Positions 52,876 through 61,313 of a stretch of DNA of 64,000 nucleotides are shown here, one piece after another; the first letter of the stretch is position 1, and the number at the start of each line of letters is the position of its first letter. Under the pieces are notes generated by a model. That model had not been told where the DNA came from and made no database searches. It worked only from the letters and a program-made list of their open reading frames with translations. This stretch comes from Scleromatobacter sp038243995 (GTDB lineage Bacteria > Pseudomonadota > Gammaproteobacteria > Burkholderiales > Burkholderiaceae_C): NCBI GenBank assembly GCA_038243995.1, contig JBBRTV010000007.1:1-64000 (forward strand), given 5' to 3'. The position numbers were made by a program, and so were the translations under genes.

Positions 52876-53832
52876 ATGCTTGTTCGATCCGACCCCCTTG
52901 ACCCCCTTCCCGGCGTGCGCCTGCGCAGCGGCACGGCCGCCCGGCTGGCCGGCCTCCCTGTGACGACCTTGCGCGTCTGGGAACGGCGCTACAACGTGGT
53001 GGCCGCGTCGAAGACGGCGACCGGCCAGCGCGTGTATTCCAACCACGACGTGCTGCGCCTGCGCCTGCTGCGGCAGCTCACGCGCGCCGGCCATGCCATC
53101 GGCTCGATCGCGACGCTGGAGCTCGAGTCGTTGCAGGCGCTCGTCGTGGGTGTCGCCGTGGCCCCGGCGCCGGGGCGCCCCCGCGTGATCGTGGTGGATC
53201 GCGCGGCGGCTAGCAAGCTGGCGGCATCCGGCGACTGCACGATACGCACGGTCTTCGAGGATCTCGACCAGGCGGAGCGCGCCGCGGCGACGCACGGCGA
53301 AGTCGACGTGCTGTTCGTCCGCCTCGCCTCCCTCCAACCGGCGGCGATTGCGCGCGTGGCCGCGCTCGCCGCCGCGCTGGCCGCGTCATCGACGGTCGTG
53401 CTGTACGCCTTCGGCGCCGAGTCCACCGCGGACGGGCTGCGCGATGCGGGCGTCACCGTGCGGCGCGAGCCGGTCGCCGCGCGTGAACTGGCCGCGCTGA
53501 TCCGCGGCGGAGATCGCGCGCCGCCGCCCACGCCGTCGGAGGCGGGCTGGCAGGTCAACCCGCGACGCTTCAGCGACGAGCAGCTGGAAGAGCTCGCCGC
53601 ACGCACCTCCCCGATCGCGTGCGAATGCCTGCGCCATGTCTCGGAGATCGTGATGCAGCTGGCGGCGTTCGAACGCTACAGCCAGGACTGCACGTCGCGC
53701 AGTCCGGCCGACACCGCGTTGCATCTGCACCTGAGCGGCATGGCGGGCGCGGCGCGAACGCTCTTCGAGCGGGCGCTGCAGCGGGTGGCGATGCACGACG
53801 AGGCGCCAGCCGCGGCATCGAACGCGGGCTGA
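52876..53832 (+). CDS. MerR-family transcriptional regulator with degenerate C-terminal sensor domain
   Basis: A 318-residue protein. The MerR winged helix is RSGTAARLAGLPVTTLRVWE then RRYNVVAASKTATGQRVYS (residues about 16-54), followed by LRLLRQLTRAGHAIGSIATL. RVWERRYN is the variant found in CarH/LitR/MlrA-type regulators. Residues about 110-210 have an alternating Ala-rich alpha/beta pattern (VIVVDR, VDVLFVRLASL, TVVLYAFGA) like a B12-binding Rossmann domain, but without the DxHxxG cobalamin motif. It is divergent from the DCC-FAD-SDR unit and likely controls it. The signal sensed is unknown. Confidence 0.85.
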   Translation: MLVRSDPLDPLPGVRLRSGTAARLAGLPVTTLRVWERRYNVVAASKTATGQRVYSNHDVLRLRLLRQLTRAGHAIGSIATLELESLQALVVGVAVAPAPGRPRVIVVDRAAASKLAASGDCTIRTVFEDLDQAERAAATHGEVDVLFVRLASLQPAAIARVAALAAALAASSTVVLYAFGAESTADGLRDAGVTVRREPVAARELAALIRGGDRAPPPTPSEAGWQVNPRRFSDEQLEELAARTSPIACECLRHVSEIVMQLAAFERYSQDCTSRSPADTALHLHLSGMAGAARTLFERALQRVAMHDEAPAAASNAG

Positions 53833-54097
53833 ACGTTGCGCGCCGCGCGGACGTGGCGGGCGCACGGGCTCGCATCGCATACGTTACGGGGTCATGGCGG
53901 GGCTGGCGCGGATGCGCGCCGGAAAAAGCCTGAAAAGCCGGTGTTTCCCCCGGCGAGTCCCGACGCTCGTGTAGGAAGTTCCCTCACAGCGGCTTTGGCG
54001 CCGGCCCGACTACGGATTCGCGGACGACGCCCCTAGAGTCCACTCCATGGAATGAAACCGCTTGGCGGCCTCGTCCACAGCCCTTCAGGAGTACCGC

Positions 54098-54325
54098 ATG
54101 CGCCAAGACCCCACCCTCGCGAATCCGTTCGTCATGATGACCGATCCGGAGTCGATCTTGCTGGCCGTCGAACGCTCGGAACGCCTGAACCGGCTGAGCC
54201 GCCGTGTCTATCGCCCGCTCGACCGCCCGCTGATCCCCAAGGTCGGTGCGCGGGACACCTCCGCCTTCGATCACGAGATCGATGCGGCGATCGACGAAGA
54301 AGTCGTCGAAGCCGACCTGGTCTGA
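54098..54325 (+). CDS. small hypothetical protein (75 residues)
   Basis: ATG 54098 has a perfect AGGAG at 6-bp spacing, strong support for translation. The protein runs MRQDPTLANPFVMMTDPESI and then AVERSERLNRLSRRVYRPLD, ending in an acidic tail EEVVEADLV. It has no membrane span or signal peptide. The balance of charge, lack of Ala/Arg bias and good ribosome site suggest a real gene, perhaps a conserved Burkholderiales small protein. It is convergent with dppF. The 265 bp upstream (53833-54097) hold no other gene. Confidence 0.65.
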   Translation: MRQDPTLANPFVMMTDPESILLAVERSERLNRLSRRVYRPLDRPLIPKVGARDTSAFDHEIDAAIDEEVVEADLV

Positions 54326-54365
54326 ACACCGCGTTCGACGCCGCCTCCTGGCGCCGCCGAATGAA

Positions 54366-55439
54366 TCACGATTCCCAGGTCGACGTGTCGAGCCGCCTTG
54401 CGGGCGGGGCGATGCAGGCGAACCGGTGGGCGTCCGGGCTGTCCGGCCACAGCGGCGGCACCGCTTCGCGGCAGGCCGGCATGGCGATCGGGCAGCGCGG
54501 GTTGAAGGCGCAGCCCGCAGGCGGCGCGAACGGCGACGGCAGCTCGCCGCGCAGGATGATCCGTCGCCCCGCGCGTGCGAGCCGCGCCGCCGGATCGGCG
54601 ATCGGCGTCGCCGACAGCAGCGAGCGCGTGTACGGGTGCTGCGGCTGTTCGAACACGGCCGCGCGCGTGCCGTGCTCCACCGTCCGCCCGAGGTACATCA
54701 CCAGCACGTCGTCGGCGACGTGCCGCACCACCGACAGGTCGTGCGAGATGAACACGTAGGCCAGCCCGAATTCCTGTTGAAGGTCGACCAGCAGATTCAG
54801 CACCTGGGCGCGGATCGACACGTCGAGCGCGGAAACCGGCTCGTCCAGCACCAGCACCTTCGGCCGCAGCATCAACGCCCGCGCGATCGCGATGCGCTGG
54901 CGCTGGCCGCCCGAGAACATGTGCGGATAGCGGCCGTGGAACTCCGGCCGCAGGCCCACGCGCACCATCATGTCGCGCACGGCGGCGTCGCGTTGGTCGG
55001 CGCTCATCGTGGTGTTGACCAGCAGCGGTTCCTCGAGCGCCTTGCCGACCGTCTGGCGCGGATTCAGCGAGCCGTACGGATTCTGGAACACGATCTGCAC
55101 GTCGCGCCGCAAGGCCTTGAGCTGCGCCGCGCCTGCAAGGGCGATGTCGACGCCGCCGAGACGCAAGGTCCCGGCGGTCGGCGGCTCTATCATGGTCAGG
55201 AGGCGCGCGAGCGTCGACTTGCCGCAACCCGACTCGCCCACCACCGCCAGCGTGCGCCCCGCGTGGAGCGTGAACGAGACGCCGTTCAGGGCCTTCACCG
55301 TCGCCGACTTCGCGAACAGGCCGCGTCGCACGCCGTACTCGCGCCGCAGGCCGTGCGCCTGCATCACGACGGCGGCGTCGTGCGCGAGCGGGCGCGAGAC
55401 GAGTGCCCCTCCGGGCGCGGCCGTGTCGAGGTTCGTCAT
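54366..55439 (-). CDS. dppF: dipeptide ABC transporter ATP-binding protein DppF
   Basis: A 357-residue ATPase. Walker A VVGESGCGKSTLAR, FQNPYGSLNPRQTV (Q-loop), signature MFSGGQRQRIAIARAL, Walker B VLVLDEPVSALD and H-loop VFISHDLSVVRHV are present. The C-terminal CAFNPRCPIAMPAC is the cysteine motif of peptide-importer ATPases. It overlaps dppD by ATGA. Confidence 0.93.
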   Translation of the reverse strand: MTNLDTAAPGGALVSRPLAHDAAVVMQAHGLRREYGVRRGLFAKSATVKALNGVSFTLHAGRTLAVVGESGCGKSTLARLLTMIEPPTAGTLRLGGVDIALAGAAQLKALRRDVQIVFQNPYGSLNPRQTVGKALEEPLLVNTTMSADQRDAAVRDMMVRVGLRPEFHGRYPHMFSGGQRQRIAIARALMLRPKVLVLDEPVSALDVSIRAQVLNLLVDLQQEFGLAYVFISHDLSVVRHVADDVLVMYLGRTVEHGTRAAVFEQPQHPYTRSLLSATPIADPAARLARAGRRIILRGELPSPFAPPAGCAFNPRCPIAMPACREAVPPLWPDSPDAHRFACIAPPARRLDTSTWES

Positions 55440-56437
55440 GCGGTGGTCTCCGCGTCCAGGCCGGTCGGCAGGCCGGCGCGCAAGGGGTAGTGGCACAGCG
55501 CGAGGCCGAGTTCCGGTCGCGCGTGCGTCGGCGCCATCGTGCGGCAGCGCTCGTCGGCGAATTCGCAGCGCGGCGAGAACAGGCAGCCGCGCGGTCGATC
55601 GAACTGGCCCGGCACCACCCCCGGGATCGCCTCCAGCCGGCGCGCCGTCGCGCGTTCGGGCAGTGCCGCCAGGAGCGCGGCGGTGTAGGGGTGATGCGGA
55701 TCGGCGAACAGCGGCACGGCGTCGTTCGACTCCACCTGGCGCCCGGCGTATTGCACGACGACGCGGTCGGCGTGTTCGGCCACGAGCCCCAGGTCGTGCG
55801 TGATCAGCACCAGCGCCATCTTGCGTTCGCGCTTGAGGTGCAGCAGCAGGTCGAGGATCTGCGCCTGGATCGTGACGTCGAGCGCGGTCGTGGGTTCGTC
55901 GGCGATGAGCAGCTTGGGCTCGCAAGCCAGCGCCATCGCGATCATCACGCGCTGGCACATGCCGCCCGAGAGCTGGTGCGGGAACGCGCGCAGGCGGCGT
56001 TCGGGGTCGGGGATGCCGACCTGCTCGAGCAACTCGATCACACGCTGCCGGCGTTGCCTGCGGTCGAGGCCCAGGTGAGCCTGGATGACTTCGCCCACCT
56101 GGTAGCCGACCGTGAAGCACGGGTTCAGCGACGTGACCGGCTCCTGGAAGATCATGGAGACGTCGCGCCCGATGATCTGGCGGCGCTGCCCGGGCGAGAT
56201 CGAAGACAGGTCCTTGCCGTCGAACAGCATGCGCTCGGCCTTCACGGTGGCCGTCCACGGCAGCAGGCCCATCAGCGCGAGCATCGCCACGGATTTGCCC
56301 GAGCCCGACTCGCCGACGATCGCCAGCACCTCGTCGCCGTCGACCTGCAAGTCGATGCCGTCGACAGCGACGAACTCGCCGCCGCGGGTGTTGAAGGAGA
56401 CGCGCAGGCCTCTGACATCAAGCAGGGTCATGGTCAT
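55436..56437 (-). CDS. dppD: dipeptide ABC transporter ATP-binding protein DppD
   Basis: A 333-residue ATPase. Walker A VGESGSGKSVAMLALMGLLP, Q-loop MIFQEPVTSLNPCFTVG, signature QLSGGMCQRVMIAMAL, Walker B LLIADEPTTALDVTIQAQIL and the C-terminal GCLFSPRCEFADERC are typical. It pairs with DppF. It is separated from dppC by a 220-bp gap filled by a tandem repeat. Confidence 0.93.
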   Translation of the reverse strand: MTMTLLDVRGLRVSFNTRGGEFVAVDGIDLQVDGDEVLAIVGESGSGKSVAMLALMGLLPWTATVKAERMLFDGKDLSSISPGQRRQIIGRDVSMIFQEPVTSLNPCFTVGYQVGEVIQAHLGLDRRQRRQRVIELLEQVGIPDPERRLRAFPHQLSGGMCQRVMIAMALACEPKLLIADEPTTALDVTIQAQILDLLLHLKRERKMALVLITHDLGLVAEHADRVVVQYAGRQVESNDAVPLFADPHHPYTAALLAALPERATARRLEAIPGVVPGQFDRPRGCLFSPRCEFADERCRTMAPTHARPELGLALCHYPLRAGLPTGLDAETTA

Positions 56438-56462
56438 TCAGCGGCCGCAGGCCAATCCAGGA

Positions 56463-56657
56463 AAAAGGGAAGCGAGGCTCGCAGCCGAGCCGAACCGGAG
56501 CTCCCCCTCGGGGGGCAGCGACCGGAGGGAGCGTGGGGGCCGTCATTTCAAGAAAAGGGAAGCGAGGCTCGCAGCCGAGCCGAACCGGAGCTCCCCCTCG
56601 GGGGGCAGCGACCGGAGGGAGCGTGGGGGCCGTCATTCCCAGCGTGGGGGCCGTCAT
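56463..56657. repeat. tandem 85-bp repeat (2 copies plus fragment) within the dpp operon
   Basis: Positions 56463-56547 and 56553-56637 appear identical over 85 bp (period 90), and a third partial copy (about 17 bp, AGCGTGGGGGCCGTCAT) lies at 56641-56657. Each unit contains GGCTCG-CAGC-CGAGCC and CCCCC-TC-GGGGG stem-loops. The last fragment abuts the dppC stop codon. On the minus strand each unit starts ATGACGGCCCCCACG and stays open, but this is a non-coding-like sequence with no ribosome site. It resembles intergenic GC-rich dispersed elements of Burkholderiales. Confidence 0.85.
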
Positions 56658-57556
56658 CACGACCTCCGCATCTTGGGGTCGAGGGCGTCGCGCAGGCCGT
56701 CGCCGGCCAGGTTGATCGACACCACCGTGACCAGGATCGCGAGGCCGGGCAGGGTGACCATCCACGGATTGGAGCGGATGAACTCGCGCGCGTCGGCGAG
56801 CATCGTGCCCCACTCGGCGGTGGGCGGCTGCGCGCCCAGGCCGAGGAAGCCGAGGGCGGCAGCCTCCAGGATGGCGTCCGAGACGCCGAGCGCCGCCTGC
56901 ACGATCAGCGGGGCGAGGCAGTTGGGCAGCACCGTGCGGAACATCAGGCGCGCCTTGCCGACCCCGGCGACGCGCGCCGCCGTCACGTATTCCTTCTGCA
57001 GCTCGCCGAGCGCGGACGCGCGCACCAGCCGCACATACCGGGGCAGGTAGACGATCGTCACGGCCACGATCGTGTTCACCAGGCTCGGCCCGAGCACCGC
57101 CACGACGAGGATGGCCAGCACCAGGCTGGGCACCGCCATGATGAGATCCATCACGCGCGTGACGAGCACGTCGACGGTGTTGCCGAGCGAGGCGCAGGCC
57201 AGGCCCAGCAGGACGCCGACGATGAACGAGACGCTCATCACCGACAGGCCGATGAACAGCGAGACGCGCGCGCCGTGGATCAGGCGCGAGAGCAGGTCGC
57301 GCCCGAGGCTGTCGGTGCCGAGGATGTAGGTCCACGTGCCGCCGTCCCACACCGGCGGCGCCTTCACGGCGTCGCGGTACTGCTCGATCGGGGAGTGCGG
57401 CGCGACCACGTTCGCGAAGATCGCCAGCAGCGCGACGACGACGACCACCGCGAGGCCGATCACGGCGCCGCGGTTCTCGCGGAACGCGGCCCAGAAGGCG
57501 CGTGCGGGGGAAGGCGGCGCCGGGGGCGCCGCGTCCTGCAGGAGGATCTCAGCCAT
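56657..57556 (-). CDS. dppC: dipeptide ABC transporter permease DppC
   Basis: A 299-residue permease with six spans. TYILGTDSLGRDLLSRLIHG, the EAA loop YVTAARVAGVGKARLMFRTV and LEAAALGFLGLGAQPPTAEW are conserved in DppC/OppC. It overlaps dppB by 8 bp. Confidence 0.94.
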   Translation of the reverse strand: MAEILLQDAAPPAPPSPARAFWAAFRENRGAVIGLAVVVVVALLAIFANVVAPHSPIEQYRDAVKAPPVWDGGTWTYILGTDSLGRDLLSRLIHGARVSLFIGLSVMSVSFIVGVLLGLACASLGNTVDVLVTRVMDLIMAVPSLVLAILVVAVLGPSLVNTIVAVTIVYLPRYVRLVRASALGELQKEYVTAARVAGVGKARLMFRTVLPNCLAPLIVQAALGVSDAILEAAALGFLGLGAQPPTAEWGTMLADAREFIRSNPWMVTLPGLAILVTVVSINLAGDGLRDALDPKMRRS

Positions 57557-58559
57557 GGCGAATCCGCGGGTTGATCACGCCGTACAGCAGGTCGACGAGC
57601 AGGTTGACGAACACGACCATGGCCGAGATCAGCATCACGCCGCCCTGCAGCGCCGGATAGTCGCGGCGTGCGATCGACTCGATCAGCCACTTGCCGACGC
57701 CCGGCCACGAAAAGATGGTCTCGGTCAGTACCGCGCCGGCGAGCAGCGTGCCGACCTGCAGGCCGATCACCGTGATGACCGGGATCATCGCGTTGCGCAT
57801 CGCGTGCACCCCGAAGACGCGCCACGCCGGCAGGCCCTTGGCGCGCGCGGTGCGCACGTAGTCTTCGCCCAGCACTTCCAGCATCGCGGAGCGCGTCATG
57901 CGCGCGATGACGGCCAGCGGGATCGTGCCGAGCACGATCGCAGGCAGGATCAGGTGGCGCAGCGCATCCTTGACGGCACCGGCCTGGCCCGAGAGCCAGC
58001 CGTCTATGGTCATGAAGCCGGTCACCGGCTCGAAGTAGTAGTTGATCAGGTCGATGCGGCCCGACACCGGGGTCAGGCCCCAGCGCTCGCCGACGAACAT
58101 GATCAGCAGCAGGCCCCACCAGAATATGGGCATCGAGTAACCGGTCACCGACAGGCCCATCAGCACCTGGTCGAACCACGTACCGCGCTTGACGGCGGCG
58201 ATGGCGCCCGCCGGCAGGCCGATCAGCGCGGCGAAGAGCATGCCGAAGAACGCGAGTTCGAGCGTCGCGGGAAACAGCGCCGCGAACTCGGTCAGGACTT
58301 TCTGGTTGGTGACGATCGACGTGCCGAAGTCGCCGTGCAGCAGTGCGAGCACGTAGTGCCAGAACTGCAGCCAGACGGGTTGGTCGAGTCCCAGGTCGTG
58401 GCGGAACAGCGCCAGCCTCTCGGCGCTGATACCGCGTTCGCCGACGCGCACTTCCACCGGATCGCCCGGCACGAGGCGGATCGCAACGAAGGTCACGAAC
58501 ATGAGCGCGAAGAACGTCGGGATCGTCAGCAGCGCTCTCTTGAACAGGAATTTCAGCAT
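57549..58559 (-). CDS. dppB: dipeptide ABC transporter permease DppB
   Basis: A 336-residue permease. It begins MLKFLFKRALLTIPTFFALM and holds VPGDPVEVRVGERG, the EAA loop YVRTARAKGLPAWRVFGVHA and ETIFSWPGVGKWLIESIARR, all typical of DppB/OppB. It follows dppA after 157 bp containing a perfect stem-loop. Confidence 0.94.
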   Translation of the reverse strand: MLKFLFKRALLTIPTFFALMFVTFVAIRLVPGDPVEVRVGERGISAERLALFRHDLGLDQPVWLQFWHYVLALLHGDFGTSIVTNQKVLTEFAALFPATLELAFFGMLFAALIGLPAGAIAAVKRGTWFDQVLMGLSVTGYSMPIFWWGLLLIMFVGERWGLTPVSGRIDLINYYFEPVTGFMTIDGWLSGQAGAVKDALRHLILPAIVLGTIPLAVIARMTRSAMLEVLGEDYVRTARAKGLPAWRVFGVHAMRNAMIPVITVIGLQVGTLLAGAVLTETIFSWPGVGKWLIESIARRDYPALQGGVMLISAMVVFVNLLVDLLYGVINPRIRHG

Positions 58560-58625
58560 TGCAGCGGCAGGGGGCGATTCATGTGCAAGTGCAGGCTCGC
58601 CCGGCGCCAGGAAGGACGGACAGCG

Positions 58626-58649
58626 CTGCGGGCTCCGGAGAGCCCGCAG
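58626..58649 (-). other. stem-loop between dppA and dppB
   Basis: CTGCGGGCTC-CGGA-GAGCCCGCAG is a perfect 10-bp stem with a 4-nt loop and no T-run. Such stem-loops after binding-protein genes protect the upstream mRNA and let the binding protein be made in excess over the permeases. Confidence 0.6.
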
Positions 58650-58716
58650 TGGATCACAGCGGGCCGCGCCGTCGCGCCCAGGATTTCACTGAGCGAGACC
58701 GGCGCGAAGACTAGTT

Positions 58717-60333
58717 CTACTTGGCAAGATCCACACCATTGAACTGGTGCGCACCGAACGGGCTCTGCTTGAAGCCGGTGACCTCGGCGCGCAGCGCCTC
58801 GTAAACCGTGGAATGGGCGATCTTGAAATCGGGGGCGTCCTCATGCTCGATGACCTGCATCTCCTGGTACAGCTTCGTGCGCTGCGCCGCGTCGGTCAGC
58901 GTCTTCGCCTTGTTCAGGCGGTCGTCGAATTCCTTGTTGCACCACTTCGACAGGTTCTGTCCGCCCGGGCGCGTGGCCTCGCAGCTGTGGAAGAAGAAGA
59001 AGTTGTCCGGGTCGCCGTTGTCGCCGGTCCAGCCCATCTCGGCCGTCATGTGCTCGCCCTGCTGCAGTCGCTTGCGGTATTCGCCCCATTCGTAGGACAC
59101 GAGCGTGGCGGTGATGCCGATCTTGGCCAGGTCGGCCTGCATCATCTCGGCGATGCGCTTCGCGTTCGGGTTGTAGGGCCGCTGCACCGGCATGTACCAG
59201 AGGTCGATGGCCAGCGGCGTCTTCACGCCCGCCTTCGCGAGCAGGGCCTTTGCCTTGGCCGGATCGTACGGGTAGTCGACGACCTTGTCGTTGTACGACC
59301 ACATCGTCGGCGGGATCAGGTTCTTGGCCGGCTGGCCGGCGCCGAGGTAGACGTCGCGGATGATGGAAGCCTTGTCGATGGCCATGCTGAACGCCTGGCG
59401 CACTTCCTTCTTGTCGAGCGGCGGCTTCTGCGTATTGAAGGCCCAGTACGCGATGTTCAGGCCCGGCAGGCTGATGATCTGCAGCGACTTGTCTTTCTGC
59501 ATCTCGGGCAGGTCGGACGGTCTCGGCGCGATGGCGACGTGGCACTCGCCGGCCTTGAGCTTCGAGTAGCGCGCCGTCGCGTCGGGCGTGATCGCGTAGA
59601 CGAGGTCGTCGACCTTGGCCTTCTCGCCCCAGTAGTCGGCATTGCGGTGGAAGCGGATCACCGAATCCTTCTGGTAGGTGACGAACTGGAACGGGCCGGT
59701 GCCGACCGGGATCTGGTCGAACTGCTCCTTCTTGTTCTGCCTGGCGAGGAAGTCGGCGTACTCGGCGGACACGATCGTCGCGAAATCCATCGCCAGGTTG
59801 GCGAGCATCGTCGTGTCCGGCTGGGCCAGCGTGAATCGCACGGTGTGGTCGTCGACCTTGGTGATCGCCTGCAACAGCTTGGGCATGCCCATGTCGGCGA
59901 AGAAATCGTACTTGCCGCCCGAAACCTTGGCGTAGGGGTGATCGGGCTTCCATTGGCGCTCGAACGAGAACAGCACGTCGTCGGCGTTGAACTCGCGCGT
60001 CGGCTTGAAGCCGTTGACGCCGGAATGGAACTTGACGCCCTTGCGCAGGTGGAAGTCGATGGTCTTGCCGTCCGGCGACACGACCCAGCTCTCGGCGAGC
60101 CCGGGTTCGACGCGCGTGGTGCCACGGGCGAATGCGGTCAGCTTGTCGAACACGGGGCGGGCCGCATCGAAGCTCGTGCCCGTCGTGTTCAAGGCCGGGG
60201 CGAAATTCTCCGGCGAGCCCTCCGAGCAATAGACCAGCGTCCTGGCCGAGGCGGCCAGAGAGAAAGCGGCAGTGGCGGCCAGGGTCAGCGCGGGCAGCAG
60301 GCGGTGTGCGCGCATGGCGGGTCGGCGTGTCAT
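58717..60333 (-). CDS. dppA: periplasmic dipeptide-binding protein DppA
   Basis: A 538-residue solute-binding protein. GGAGGA precedes the ATG at 60333. A signal peptide ends near LAASA-RTL. The mature part starts TLVYCSEGSPENFAPALNTT, typical of DppA, and has NADDVLFSFERQW, PVGTGPFQFVTYQKDSVIRF and the C-terminal EHEDAPDFKIAHSTVYEAL. Dipeptides are the likely ligand; haem or short oligopeptides are possible. First gene of dppABCDF. Confidence 0.93.
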   Translation of the reverse strand: MTRRPAMRAHRLLPALTLAATAAFSLAASARTLVYCSEGSPENFAPALNTTGTSFDAARPVFDKLTAFARGTTRVEPGLAESWVVSPDGKTIDFHLRKGVKFHSGVNGFKPTREFNADDVLFSFERQWKPDHPYAKVSGGKYDFFADMGMPKLLQAITKVDDHTVRFTLAQPDTTMLANLAMDFATIVSAEYADFLARQNKKEQFDQIPVGTGPFQFVTYQKDSVIRFHRNADYWGEKAKVDDLVYAITPDATARYSKLKAGECHVAIAPRPSDLPEMQKDKSLQIISLPGLNIAYWAFNTQKPPLDKKEVRQAFSMAIDKASIIRDVYLGAGQPAKNLIPPTMWSYNDKVVDYPYDPAKAKALLAKAGVKTPLAIDLWYMPVQRPYNPNAKRIAEMMQADLAKIGITATLVSYEWGEYRKRLQQGEHMTAEMGWTGDNGDPDNFFFFHSCEATRPGGQNLSKWCNKEFDDRLNKAKTLTDAAQRTKLYQEMQVIEHEDAPDFKIAHSTVYEALRAEVTGFKQSPFGAHQFNGVDLAK

Positions 60334-60407
60334 CGTGTCCTCCGGTTCAGGGAAGGCCGATGGTATCCCGACCGGGTCGTCCGTCGCCATGCGGCCGCCG
60401 AAGCGAT

Positions 60408-60860
60408 CTAGGCCGCAGTCCCGGGCCCGATGATCCGGTGCAGTTCGCCGATCTCGGGCACGCGCACGAACTCGAAGGCGCGATAGCCCGCGAGCTCCAG
60501 CAGCGCGCGCACGGGTTCGCCCACCGTGTGGCGGCTGGCCTGCGACTCGTCGTCGAGTTCGACCACGGCGTAGACGTCGAAGCCAGGGTCGAGGATCACG
60601 AAGTCGACCACCTTGTGGTTGTAGCGGCTGCGGTCCTTGCGCGGCGTCGTCAGCAGCGCCGTGAGCGCGACTTGCGCGAGCACGACCATGCCCGGGAAGG
60701 CCTCGACGAGGCGCCGGTACATCTCCTGCTCGAGCGACGTCAGCGGCTTGCGGGCGCGCACGCGCAGTTCGCTCGTGGGCTTGCGTTCGTCCCACAGCGC
60801 GGCGACGAGCGCGACGGCACCGCCGATGACGGCGATGGCGAAGAAAGGGTGGATTCTCAT
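60408..60860 (-). CDS. membrane-anchored DUF2726 protein
   Basis: A 150-residue protein with an N-terminal span (FFAIAVIGGAVALVAALW). After RARKPLTSLEQEMYRRLVEA it has VVLAQVALTALL, KVVDFVILDPGFDVYAVVEL-D and EPVRALLELAGYRAFEF, which match DUF2726. This family is related to restriction-endonuclease-like folds (the D-x(n)-VVELDD stretch recalls a PD-(D/E)xK core), but no activity is proven. It stands alone downstream-facing of dppA. Confidence 0.82.
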   Translation of the reverse strand: MRIHPFFAIAVIGGAVALVAALWDERKPTSELRVRARKPLTSLEQEMYRRLVEAFPGMVVLAQVALTALLTTPRKDRSRYNHKVVDFVILDPGFDVYAVVELDDESQASRHTVGEPVRALLELAGYRAFEFVRVPEIGELHRIIGPGTAA

Positions 60861-60931
60861 GAGCAGGGGGTCGGGACGGTCGGCAACCGCGGATTGTCGC
60901 CTGCGTCGCGAGATCGTTCGCATTTGAGGTG

Positions 60932-60949
60932 ATCGTGCGAGCGCACGAT
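60932..60949. promoter_or_regulatory. palindrome upstream of DUF2726 gene
   Basis: ATCGTGCG-AG-CGCACGAT, a perfect 8-bp dyad with a 2-bp centre, lies 72 bp upstream of the DUF2726 start codon. It is a possible operator. Confidence 0.4.
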
Positions 60950-61109
60950 GTTCCTGCCTGCGCGCGAGTCGCTGGCGCGGAATGCCCTTTTGAAGCCGCC
61001 GGTGTTCTCCAGGCCGGGCAGGGATGCGCGCTACCAGGACAACCCACTGGTGTTTGCCGGAACAGCGCGCCCACGGCGCAGTCAACGCCCCGCAAGCCGT
61101 CGAATACCC

Positions 61110-61138
61110 AAAAAAACGGACGCCCATGCGGGCGTCCG
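61110..61138 (-). terminator. rho-independent terminator of the glucanase gene
   Basis: CGGACGCCC-ATGC-GGGCGTCCG is a perfect 9-bp stem; on the minus strand it is followed by seven T (61110-61116). It lies 176 bp past the stop of the gene ending at 61314, so that transcript has a long 3' untranslated end. Confidence 0.88.
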
Positions 61139-61313
61139 TGCGAAGCCGGAGAGTGAACCCAGCGCTCCCGAAAACATGCCGGCGCACCACACGCCGACAC
61201 GACACACAAACGATTCGACGGTCCAGCAGGATCGCTGCGCCCGCCAGGGTTCGACGCACGCGCCCGGGATTTGTTCCGTGAATCGACGCATGACGCGATG
61301 CGGGCGCGGCGCG

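Larger units (their letters stand above)
60861..61313. other. 453-bp intergenic region
   Basis: No gene is supported. It contains a palindrome at 60932-60949 and a strong minus-strand terminator at 61110-61138, annotated separately. Short open frames here cross the terminator and lack ribosome sites. Confidence 0.6.

Noticed and set aside
52781..52963. Short plus-strand open frame in the MerR/DCC divergent region
   Set aside because: It overlaps the start of the MerR gene in another frame, has no ribosome site and spans the promoter region.
56463..56637. CRISPR-like array
   Set aside because: Only two units of 85 bp with a 5-bp gap and no spacers or cas genes; this is a simple tandem duplication.
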